64,000 nt of DNA from Paenibacillus sp. H1-7 (lineage in GTDB: Bacteria > Bacillota > Bacilli > Paenibacillales > NBRC-103111), in assembly GCF_022354825.1 (NCBI RefSeq), contig NZ_CP031168.1:7616501-7680500 (forward strand). Direction: 5' to 3'. Positions 57,870 to 64,000 of the stretch are shown here, in pieces. Positions within the stretch are counted from its first letter, which is position 1; every line of letters starts with the position of its first letter. A model generated the notes under the pieces. It did no database searches. It was not told the DNA's origin and was given only the letters and a program-made list of their open reading frames with translations. Position numbers and translations under genes: made by a program.

Positions 57870-58097
57870 ATGACGGTCATGGCGGTCATTTTGTACGGAC
57901 TCATCGCATGCTACGAATGGCGGTATTTGCGTTCCAAACGGCGCAAGCAAAGAACGATCCTTATCGTACTGGGCTATACGGCGTTTTGTTTGCTTTGTCT
58001 TGAAGTGCTCTACTTTATCAGGGAACAATGGACAATCACCGACGGGATCGATGCCGTCTTCAGCCCCGTTCAGCAATGGATAAAAATAGGTCCCTGA
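57870..58097 (+). CDS. small membrane protein inside the germination operon (75 aa)
   Basis: Starts directly after the gerC stop (TAA-ATG) with GGAGGGAAC as ribosome site and ends 16 bp before gerB. Two hydrophobic helices (VMAVILYGLIACYEW and ILIVLGYTAFCLLCLEVLYFI) flank a basic loop RSKRRKQR. The size and two-helix topology resemble the small D-type subunits that modulate GerA receptors in other Bacillales, but sequence similarity is not evident to me. Confidence 0.75.
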   Translation: MTVMAVILYGLIACYEWRYLRSKRRKQRTILIVLGYTAFCLLCLEVLYFIREQWTITDGIDAVFSPVQQWIKIGP

Positions 58098-58113
58098 AAA
58101 GGAGGCGGCCGTA

Positions 58114-59226
58114 ATGAGGCAAATCACTCAATTACAGCTGTACATGATGTTTTCCATCTATTTATTTACAAGCACACTCGGATTGTATGCCAATTACGTC
58201 GTCAAGTCGTCTCTCTACATGACCTGGATCAGCATTATTCTGGGAGGATGCCTGTCCCTGGTGATCAGCTGTATGTCGATCCGTCTCGCCCGCAGACGCC
58301 CAGATCAATACTTTGGCGATTATGGCAAAACGATTGTAGGCAAATGGGTGCATTATCCGCTGCTGATTTTTTTGATCGTCGGCTTAATGTTCACCACAGG
58401 CTTTATTATGCATGACTTGGAGGATTTCATCATTCAAGTGTACTTGCCGGGGACGCCGAATTGGGCGATCGGAGCCTTGTTCAGCTTATGCTTCGTTGCC
58501 GCCGTCCGCTGCGGAATCGAGACGATTTTCCGAAGCGCTCAGGGCATCTTTTTCATCAGCGTTCTGGGCGTACTCATCACCCCTTTTTTCGTCAAGGAGG
58601 AAATGAACACGGAAATGCTGCTAGCTCTGGTGAACCGGTTTGATTTTCGGCAGACGTGGAACGGCATGTGGGCCAACGCTTCTCTTTTTGGAGAAACGGC
58701 TTTTCTGCTGTACATTTTTCCTAAAATCTCGAATTTCGAAAAGACCATGAAAACGGTCATATGGGCCACCTTTTCGGCCGTTCTCATCATATTGACCAAC
58801 ATCGTTCCGGCCATACTCATCTTCGGTCCCGAGCTCATGAGCTACCTCTCCTATCCCGAGCTGGAGCTGATCCGGTATATTCATGCCAGCGCTTTCTTCG
58901 AAAATTTGGATCCCGTTCTTATCGCCCTGTGGATCACCGGCCTGTTCATAAAAATCAGCTTCCTGTTCTATCTTGTCATCATTAACCTGTCGCATCTGTT
59001 TTCGCTAAAAGACCATAGGCCCTTAACGCTCTCTACTGTTCTGCTCGTCACCTGCGTCTCCCTGTTTATAGTAGAATCTACCGCCGAAACCAATCAGGTG
59101 ATCATAAGCAGTCTGATCGCACTTGTCATTACCCTTGAGCTGATTCCAATATTGTATCTGCTCGTCGATCGAATTCGCTCGGGACGAAAAAAAGCTCACC
59201 CGCAGGCCGACGAAGGGCGCGGATAA
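58114..59226 (+). CDS. spore germination protein, GerB (B-subunit, amino-acid permease fold)
   Basis: B-subunit of the germinant receptor, an APC-fold membrane protein thought to bind the germinant. 370 residues with ten hydrophobic helices; family features are QLQLYMMFSIYLFTSTLG at the start and YPELELIRYIHASAFFENLD in the middle. AAAGGAGG precedes the ATG. Last gene of the operon; forespore expression (SigG) is expected from family knowledge, though I did not identify a SigG promoter. Confidence 0.93.
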   Translation: MRQITQLQLYMMFSIYLFTSTLGLYANYVVKSSLYMTWISIILGGCLSLVISCMSIRLARRRPDQYFGDYGKTIVGKWVHYPLLIFLIVGLMFTTGFIMHDLEDFIIQVYLPGTPNWAIGALFSLCFVAAVRCGIETIFRSAQGIFFISVLGVLITPFFVKEEMNTEMLLALVNRFDFRQTWNGMWANASLFGETAFLLYIFPKISNFEKTMKTVIWATFSAVLIILTNIVPAILIFGPELMSYLSYPELELIRYIHASAFFENLDPVLIALWITGLFIKISFLFYLVIINLSHLFSLKDHRPLTLSTVLLVTCVSLFIVESTAETNQVIISSLIALVITLELIPILYLLVDRIRSGRKKAHPQADEGRG

Positions 59227-59281
59227 GCTCATGCTTACTGCAAGTTAGAGTGCTATTACCGGTAGTTCGAGGCTCTCCGGC

Positions 59282-59569
59282 TTACCAGAAGCCGCCGTAA
59301 AAACCGCCGCCATACGGATAGCCGAAGCCGCCGCCATACCCATAACCGCCAAAGGCAAAAGGCGACGTTCCGATGGCCAGCAAGTCAAACAAAACAAGAG
59401 GTACTATTGCCGACGTTTTGACTTGTTTGCCTTTTTGCGGTGCAAGGACAAGTTGGTTGCCGCTTACACGAACAAGCTTTCCGCTGACTTGAGTACCGTC
59501 TTTTTTCATTGCGTAAATCGTTTTTCCGATCAACTTCTGGACGTCCTTTTTGAGAACTGACTTCTGCAC
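59282..59569 (-). CDS. small Gly/Tyr-rich-tailed protein (95 aa)
   Basis: Residues 1-55 look like a small Sm/SH3-like beta barrel (IGKTIYAMKKDGTQVSGKLV, VSGNQLVLAPQKGK), and the tail is GGYGYGGGFGYPYGGGFYGG, typical of spore-coat-like proteins. The GTG at 59569 has GGAGGTGG 7 nt upstream; a longer frame from an ATG is rejected. Convergent with gerB, so a coat role is plausible but unproven. Confidence 0.7.
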   Translation of the reverse strand: MQKSVLKKDVQKLIGKTIYAMKKDGTQVSGKLVRVSGNQLVLAPQKGKQVKTSAIVPLVLFDLLAIGTSPFAFGGYGYGGGFGYPYGGGFYGGFW

Positions 59570-59713
59570 GGTATGTCCACCTCCATCAATATAAGCGCAG
59601 GACAAATGTCCTGATTCATTGAACTACGCTATATAGTACGGAGAGAGACAAACGATTGCTTGTTCAGTTGTCCCTACTCGGCCAAATATAGAAGAATAGC
59701 CCGGTTACTCTCG

Positions 59714-59938
59714 CTATGCTTTGCGTAACCGCCCGAGCTCCGAAGTAATCGCTTCGATTTCGCTGATACTGAAGTTCGACTTGCTGGCAACCATTTCATA
59801 AATGTCGCGCAAATCCTCATATTGCTCGTCATTCAGCAACGTAGCCTTCAATGCGGCTCCTGTAGCCATGCGAAGCTTCTTTTTGATTTCCTCGATCATA
59901 AACTCCGTATTTTCCAACGTATTCTGAGATAAGTTCAT
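59714..59938 (-). CDS. DUF1128 family protein (YfkK-like)
   Basis: A 74-residue soluble helical protein: LENTEFMIEEIKKKLRMATG, EQYEDLRDIYEMVASKSNFS and a LGRLRK ending match Bacillus YfkK over the whole length. Function unknown in the family. Start ATG 59938 with a weak AAAGGACAGGG upstream. Confidence 0.87.
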   Translation of the reverse strand: MNLSQNTLENTEFMIEEIKKKLRMATGAALKATLLNDEQYEDLRDIYEMVASKSNFSISEIEAITSELGRLRKA

Positions 59939-60220
59939 CCGTGTCCCTGTCCTTTCCGCTGCAAGAGGCTCAACAGCCGTCCGACCGAAGGACGCGTGTC
60001 CCCGGCACACCTCCTGCGCCACATGTAATCCGGCTGGCTTATCTCATTGTACCACGATTCGGACAACTTCGCGCACAAGCCTTTCATGCAGCTCAGCTCC
60101 TATGCCGGCGGTCCAGGCGTATTGAGCCAGCGTGTTCCCGCAGACCGGCCGCCTTGCTGTACATCAACATGTGTCCGTGACGGGTCATGAGGAAGCAGTC
60201 TGTACTGCCATTCCAAGCGC

Positions 60221-60865
60221 TTACAAAGCTACGTGAACAAGCTGTGGCGATTGCTGAGGAACCGGCTGGGCAGCAGACGCAGGCGTCAAGCCGCTGCACA
60301 AATATTTGACATGCTGCTCCGCCAGCTTCTTCACGTCGGCAAAGCTTTGACGGTAGCGGATATTGTACGAGATAAAGCCGTGCATGGACATGAACAAGCT
60401 CCAAGGCATGCTGTACATCATCTGCTCGTTCCCCGGGTGCCGGGCAATAACGGAACGGATGACCGTCGCAAACAGCTCGAGGCATTGCGCTTGCTCGGTT
60501 CTTGCGTACAGCTGCAGATCGGAATCGTTAATCATGAACATAATTTCATAATGGTATGGATTCTCCAAGCCGAATCGAATAAACTCCAGCATCAGCCTCT
60601 CCAGCTGACCGAGGTCTCCCATCCGGGTACGGCTTAGCATCTCCTTCTGTCTGTCCAGCAGCATTTGAAAGTCTTGATTGACTAAAGCATAAAACAGCTC
60701 CGCTTTTTCTTTAAAATGATAATACAACGCGCCATGGCTGTAACCCATTGCCTTTGCAATACTGCGCATTGTTAAAGTATGATAACCGTGTTCAGCGAAC
60801 AGCTGCCTCGCTTCCTCCAGTATCCGTTCGCGGCTCAGTTCCTGTGCCACTGCTTTTCTGGCCAA
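60221..60865 (-). CDS. TetR/AcrR family transcriptional regulator
   Basis: A 214-residue repressor: N-terminal helix-turn-helix ILEEARQLFAEHGYHTLTMR SIAKAMGYSHGALYYHFKEK (residues 14-54), followed by a helical ligand domain with a methionine- and tyrosine-rich stretch (IMFMIND, MMYSMPWSLFMSMHGF), suggesting a hydrophobic ligand. No divergent target gene is adjacent, so the regulon is unknown. The 282 bp downstream (59939-60220) show nothing recognisable. Confidence 0.9.
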   Translation of the reverse strand: MARKAVAQELSRERILEEARQLFAEHGYHTLTMRSIAKAMGYSHGALYYHFKEKAELFYALVNQDFQMLLDRQKEMLSRTRMGDLGQLERLMLEFIRFGLENPYHYEIMFMINDSDLQLYARTEQAQCLELFATVIRSVIARHPGNEQMMYSMPWSLFMSMHGFISYNIRYRQSFADVKKLAEQHVKYLCSGLTPASAAQPVPQQSPQLVHVAL

Positions 60866-60976
60866 TGCGATTCAACTCGCTTTCCTATTGGAATAAGTCT
60901 TTCTTACTTCAATAGTTTATCACTTTCATGCAGCAAAGCAAGAGAAAATATCATTTTAGCCATAGAAAAAACAGTA

Positions 60977-61005
60977 AACAGCCATAAGTGTAAATTATGG
61001 CTGTT
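60977..61005 (-). terminator. terminator overlapping yigZ stop
   Basis: AACAGCCATAA / TTATGGCTGTT, an 11-bp perfect stem that includes the yigZ stop codon; on the minus strand it is followed by TACTGTTTTTTC. Confidence 0.8.
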
Positions 61006-61633
61006 CCGTATGCTCAATATATCGTTCGGCTCCCGGAAGGATGATGCCCTGTCCCTGGGTCACGTCCGTCATCCAGGCGATGAACGAGTCCGCTTCCTCC
61101 GCCAAGGGAAGACAGGTCAGCGTTACCTTGTCGGTAAACAACGTTTCCCCCATCAGCATGTTCCGGTTGCGCAGCTCGTTGTCCACTTTGCCGTGCCACG
61201 TATAATCAATCTCGATCATGACTTCCTTATGGAGCACCTGGTACACAGGAACGGCCGCGGCCAAGCCCGCTACGGCTCCGTCCGTATAAGCCCGGATCAA
61301 TCCGCCCGCACCCAGCATAATGCCGCCGAAATAACGCGTGACGACCACGGCTACGTTCTTGAGCCCCTGGTTCTTGATGACCTCCAGAATCGGCTTGCCG
61401 GCCGTGCCGCTAGGCTCCCCGTCATCGGACTGCTTCTGGATTTCATCCCGCTCCCCGATCATGTAGGCCGAGCAGTTGTGCGTCGCCGACCAATGCTCCT
61501 TCTTGATGCTCTCAATGAATTGGATCGCTTCTTCCTCTGTCGCTACCGGCTTGGCATGGCCGATAAAACGGGACTTCTTGATCACAATTTCGTCGATGCC
61601 GAATTGCTTGACCGTCTTGTACCGGTTCAGCAT
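60995..61633 (-). CDS. YigZ/IMPACT family protein
   Basis: A 212-residue protein with the UPF0029/IMPACT N-domain (IVIKKSRFIGHAKPV, HNCSAYMIGERDEIQKQSDDGEPSGTAG) and the YigZ C-domain (EVMIEIDYTWHGKVDNELRN). Relatives include Bacillus YvyE; eukaryotic IMPACT regulates translation, but the bacterial role is unclear. The ATG at 61633 follows AAGGGGGC; a longer frame is rejected. Confidence 0.92.
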   Translation of the reverse strand: MLNRYKTVKQFGIDEIVIKKSRFIGHAKPVATEEEAIQFIESIKKEHWSATHNCSAYMIGERDEIQKQSDDGEPSGTAGKPILEVIKNQGLKNVAVVVTRYFGGIMLGAGGLIRAYTDGAVAGLAAAVPVYQVLHKEVMIEIDYTWHGKVDNELRNRNMLMGETLFTDKVTLTCLPLAEEADSFIAWMTDVTQGQGIILPGAERYIEHTEQP

Positions 61634-61718
61634 TCCGAAGCCCCCTTTGTTCATTATTGCTGCTGCTTGCGCTCTCATCCGTGCCTGCTGAGCACTCTAC
61701 CCGCAAAGCTCGGGAAGG

Positions 61719-61754
61719 AAAAAAGCAGCACACCCGTGGGGTGAACCGCTTTTT
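61719..61754. terminator. terminator between pgi and yigZ
   Basis: AAAAAGC / GCTTTTT outer arms and CACCC / GGGTG inner arms, 10 bp past the pgi stop. The A and T runs make it usable in both directions. Confidence 0.65.
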
Positions 61755-61763
61755 CCGAGGCTA

Positions 61764-63119
61764 TTACTTCGACAGCCTTGCTTCCAGCTCGGCTTTTTCC
61801 TTCTCATAGCCTGGTTTGCCCAGCAATGCGAACATGTTCTTCTTATATGCTTCCACGCCCGGCTGATCGAACGGATTGACGCCCAGCAAATAGCCGCTGA
61901 TGCCGCATGCTTTTTCGAAGAAGTATACCATGTAGCCGAATGTATAAGCGCTCATATCCGGCAGCGTGACGATCAGGTTCGGCACTCCGCCGTCGGTATG
62001 CGCCAGCATCGTACCCTCGAACGCTTTTTTGTTGACGAAATCCATCGTCTTGCCGCTCAGGAAGTTGAGCCCGTCCAAATCGTCGGCATCCGTTCCGATC
62101 GTAATGTGATCAGCTACATCGGCTACCTGGATCACGGTTTCGAACAAGGTGCGGTTGCCTTCCTGAATGAATTGCCCCATCGAGTGAAGGTCCGTAGAGA
62201 AATCGACCGACGCCGGGTAAATCCCCTTGTTATCCTTCCCTTCGCTCTCCCCGAACAACTGCTTCCACCACTCCGATACGAAGTGCAGCGAAGGCTCGTA
62301 GTTTACGAGAATTTCCGTCATCTTGCCTTTGCGGTACAAGGCGTTCCGCACCGCTGCATATTGGTAGCTCAGGTTTTCCGCCAGGTTCGGGCTCGAGAAG
62401 TCCTCACTCGCATCCGCTGCGCCTTTCATCATCGCTTCAATGTCGATGCCTGCCGTCGCGATCGGCAGCAGCCCTACCGCTGTCAGCACGGAATAGCGGC
62501 CGCCTACGTCGTCAGGAATGATGAAGGACTCGTAGCCTTCTTCCGTCGCCAGCTTTTTCAATGCGCCTTTGGAGCTGTCTGTAGTCGCATAAATCCGCTT
62601 GCGCGCCGCTTCCTTGCCGTACTTCTTCTCCAGCAGCTCGCGGAAAATACGGAACGCAATCGCAGGCTCCGTCGTTGTGCCCGACTTGGAAATAACGTTG
62701 ACGGAAATATCTTTGCCTTCGAGCAGCTGCAGCAAATGGGTTACATAGGTGGAGCTGATGTTGTTGCCTACGAAGTACACTTCCGGCGTCTTGCGCTGGC
62801 CTTTAGGCATCAGGTTGTAGAACGAATGGGACAGCATCTCGAGAGCGGCGCGCGCGCCCAAGTAAGATCCGCCGATTCCGATGACGACCAGCGCGTCCGA
62901 ATCGGATTGAATTTGTTTGGCCGCTTGTTGAATGCGGGCGAATTCCTCTTTATCGTAATTGACCGGAAGGTCGATCCATCCAAGGTAATCGGAGCCTGCA
63001 CCGGTTTTGTTATGTAATTGCTCGTGCGCGAGCCGGATCGGCCCAGCAAGGTAATCTACTTCATGCTGTTGAATGAATGGCAATGCTTTGCTGTAGTCAA
63101 AACTCAGTTTGGCGCTCAT
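61764..63119 (-). CDS. pgi: glucose-6-phosphate isomerase
   Basis: Glycolytic interconversion of glucose-6-phosphate and fructose-6-phosphate. The 451-residue bacterial short form shows VVIGIGGSYLGARAA, VNVISKSGTTTEPAIAFR, the PGI signature DVGGRYSVLTAVGLLPIA and the C-terminal NPFDQPGVEAYKKNMFALLG. ATG 63119 follows AGGAGG. Monocistronic. Confidence 0.97.
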   Translation of the reverse strand: MSAKLSFDYSKALPFIQQHEVDYLAGPIRLAHEQLHNKTGAGSDYLGWIDLPVNYDKEEFARIQQAAKQIQSDSDALVVIGIGGSYLGARAALEMLSHSFYNLMPKGQRKTPEVYFVGNNISSTYVTHLLQLLEGKDISVNVISKSGTTTEPAIAFRIFRELLEKKYGKEAARKRIYATTDSSKGALKKLATEEGYESFIIPDDVGGRYSVLTAVGLLPIATAGIDIEAMMKGAADASEDFSSPNLAENLSYQYAAVRNALYRKGKMTEILVNYEPSLHFVSEWWKQLFGESEGKDNKGIYPASVDFSTDLHSMGQFIQEGNRTLFETVIQVADVADHITIGTDADDLDGLNFLSGKTMDFVNKKAFEGTMLAHTDGGVPNLIVTLPDMSAYTFGYMVYFFEKACGISGYLLGVNPFDQPGVEAYKKNMFALLGKPGYEKEKAELEARLSK

Positions 63120-63271
63120 TTCTCATCCTCCTATAATTTCGGCTTTCCAATCTGTTTAGTATGTTAAACCTTACTGTGCTTTCACTAGAATACTTTACTT
63201 TCCAGCGGAAAAGCAAGTGCGTCATTCACAGCCATTTAGCGAAGTGCTACAATAAAGGCAGAGGTGATTCG

Positions 63272-64000
63272 ATGAAAAGGATAGCTGTTATCGGATTGGG
63301 GACAATGGGTAAGCCCATGGCCGCCAATTTGTTGAAATCTGGTTTTGAAGTTGTCGTTTACAACCGCAGCGCCGAAAAATCGGCCGAGCTGGTAAGCATG
63401 GGGGCACGGACCGCATCGACTCCTGCCGAAGCCGCTCAAGATGTGGACGTTATCATTACGATGCTGAGCAACGACGCGGTCGTCCTGGAAGCCGTTCTCG
63501 GCGACAACGGAGTTGTGCACGGTGTCCGTGCCGGACAAACCGTTATCGACTGCAGCACCGTGTCGCCCGACACCAGCAAGCGGATCGGCAGCGAGCTGCT
63601 GGGACGAGCCGTCGATTTCCTCGATGCTCCGGTTACCGGCAGCAAGCCTGCCGCTGATGCCGGAACGCTCGTCTTTATGATCGGCGGCGAAGAATCCGTT
63701 CTGGACCGCAACCGCCCCGTATTTGAAGCCATGGGCAGCAAAATCATTTACATGGGCCCTACGGGCTCGGGTTCTTATGCCAAGCTCGCCCATAATACAA
63801 TGGTGGGCATCAACGCTCTTGGCTTGGTCGAAGGCCTGTCGATCGTAACCAAAGCCGGGCTTGACGCCGAGCAGTTTCTGCAGATCGTTCTGGCCGGCAG
63901 TGCAAACAGCAAGCAAGCGGAGCTCAAGGGCGGCAAAATCGTGGGCCGCGATTTCTCCAATCAGTTCTCGCTGCAGCTTATGCTTAAGGACCTGCTGCTC
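63272..64000 (+). CDS. NAD(P)-dependent beta-hydroxyacid dehydrogenase (3' end cut by window)
   Basis: The first 243 residues of a 3-hydroxyisobutyrate/tartronate-semialdehyde dehydrogenase family enzyme. Rossmann motif IAVIGLGTMGKPMAANL, the substrate motif FLDAPVTGSKPAADAGTL, and the catalytic lysine region GSGSYAKLAHNTMVGINALG are present. GAGGTG precedes the ATG by 5 nt. Family members include YkwC-like and GLYR-type reductases, so substrate is open. Divergent from pgi. Confidence 0.92.
   Translation, partial: MKRIAVIGLGTMGKPMAANLLKSGFEVVVYNRSAEKSAELVSMGARTASTPAEAAQDVDVIITMLSNDAVVLEAVLGDNGVVHGVRAGQTVIDCSTVSPDTSKRIGSELLGRAVDFLDAPVTGSKPAADAGTLVFMIGGEESVLDRNRPVFEAMGSKIIYMGPTGSGSYAKLAHNTMVGINALGLVEGLSIVTKAGLDAEQFLQIVLAGSANSKQAELKGGKIVGRDFSNQFSLQLMLKDLLL

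Noticed and set aside
1..64000. tRNA and rRNA genes, CRISPR arrays, insertion sequences, prophage, replication origin
   Set aside because: Looked for by eye and none seen; short tRNA genes could still be missed without a covariance search.

Overview
The window looks like chromosomal DNA of a spore-forming Paenibacillaceae bacterium (Paenibacillus or a close relative). The grounds are gene content (SigI/RsgI, GerA-type germinant receptor, GerW/YtfJ, YjcZ, DUF1128/YfkK, T-box and PerR control), strong AGGAGG ribosome sites, frequent TTG/GTG starts and roughly 50% GC. No rRNA, tRNA, CRISPR array, insertion sequence or prophage was recognised.

Layout. 0-9 kb: partial aldo/keto reductase; the sigI-rsgI stress pair with a SigI-like promoter; a zinc-ribbon protein; a GH15 glycosidase; a bactofilin-like protein; gcvH; a PerR-type peroxiredoxin. 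9.3-17.8 kb: leuB, a class I aminotransferase, YjcZ, the leucine T-box ilvB-ilvN-ilvC operon with a further structured leader before ilvC, then infC-rpmI-rplT with an ATT start for infC. 17.8-24.3 kb: envelope and lipid enzymes (GT2, GT4, PAP2, UgtP-like GT), trmB and a secreted Thr/Gly-rich protein. 24.6-33 kb: mnmL-lipoprotein-mnmM, manA, a 1.4 kb repeat region between convergent genes, a B12-binding radical SAM protein and an RlmCD-type methyltransferase.

33-44 kb is the accessory part: an SDR gene with a damaged 5' end, an orphan WbsX-like protein, an AT-richer tail-appendage-like protein, an HxlR/DHFR-fold pair, and a cluster built round a 1580-residue double P-type ATPase (CtpH/CtpI-like) with small hydrophobic DUF5132-like proteins and a glycine-zipper protein. 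ppk1 and gerW follow.

47-53.5 kb holds ribosome-protection and drug-resistance-type genes: a FusB-like EF-G-binding protein, an APH(3')-like kinase and an ABC-F ATPase. The FusB-like and ABC-F genes are each preceded by a promoter, a very short leader peptide and an RNA attenuator, so both look inducible by ribosome stalling. Between them lie an unusual ornithine-carbamoyltransferase paralogue behind an ARG box and an ArsR-DUF2087 regulator. The end (55-64 kb) carries a gerA-gerC-small membrane protein-gerB germination operon, several small proteins, a TetR regulator, YigZ, pgi and the start of a beta-hydroxyacid dehydrogenase.

The most interesting items are the two leader-peptide attenuators, the double-ATPase cluster, the structured ilvC leader, the long hexanucleotide satellite and a hairpin-plus-Shine-Dalgarno element shared by two unrelated genes.
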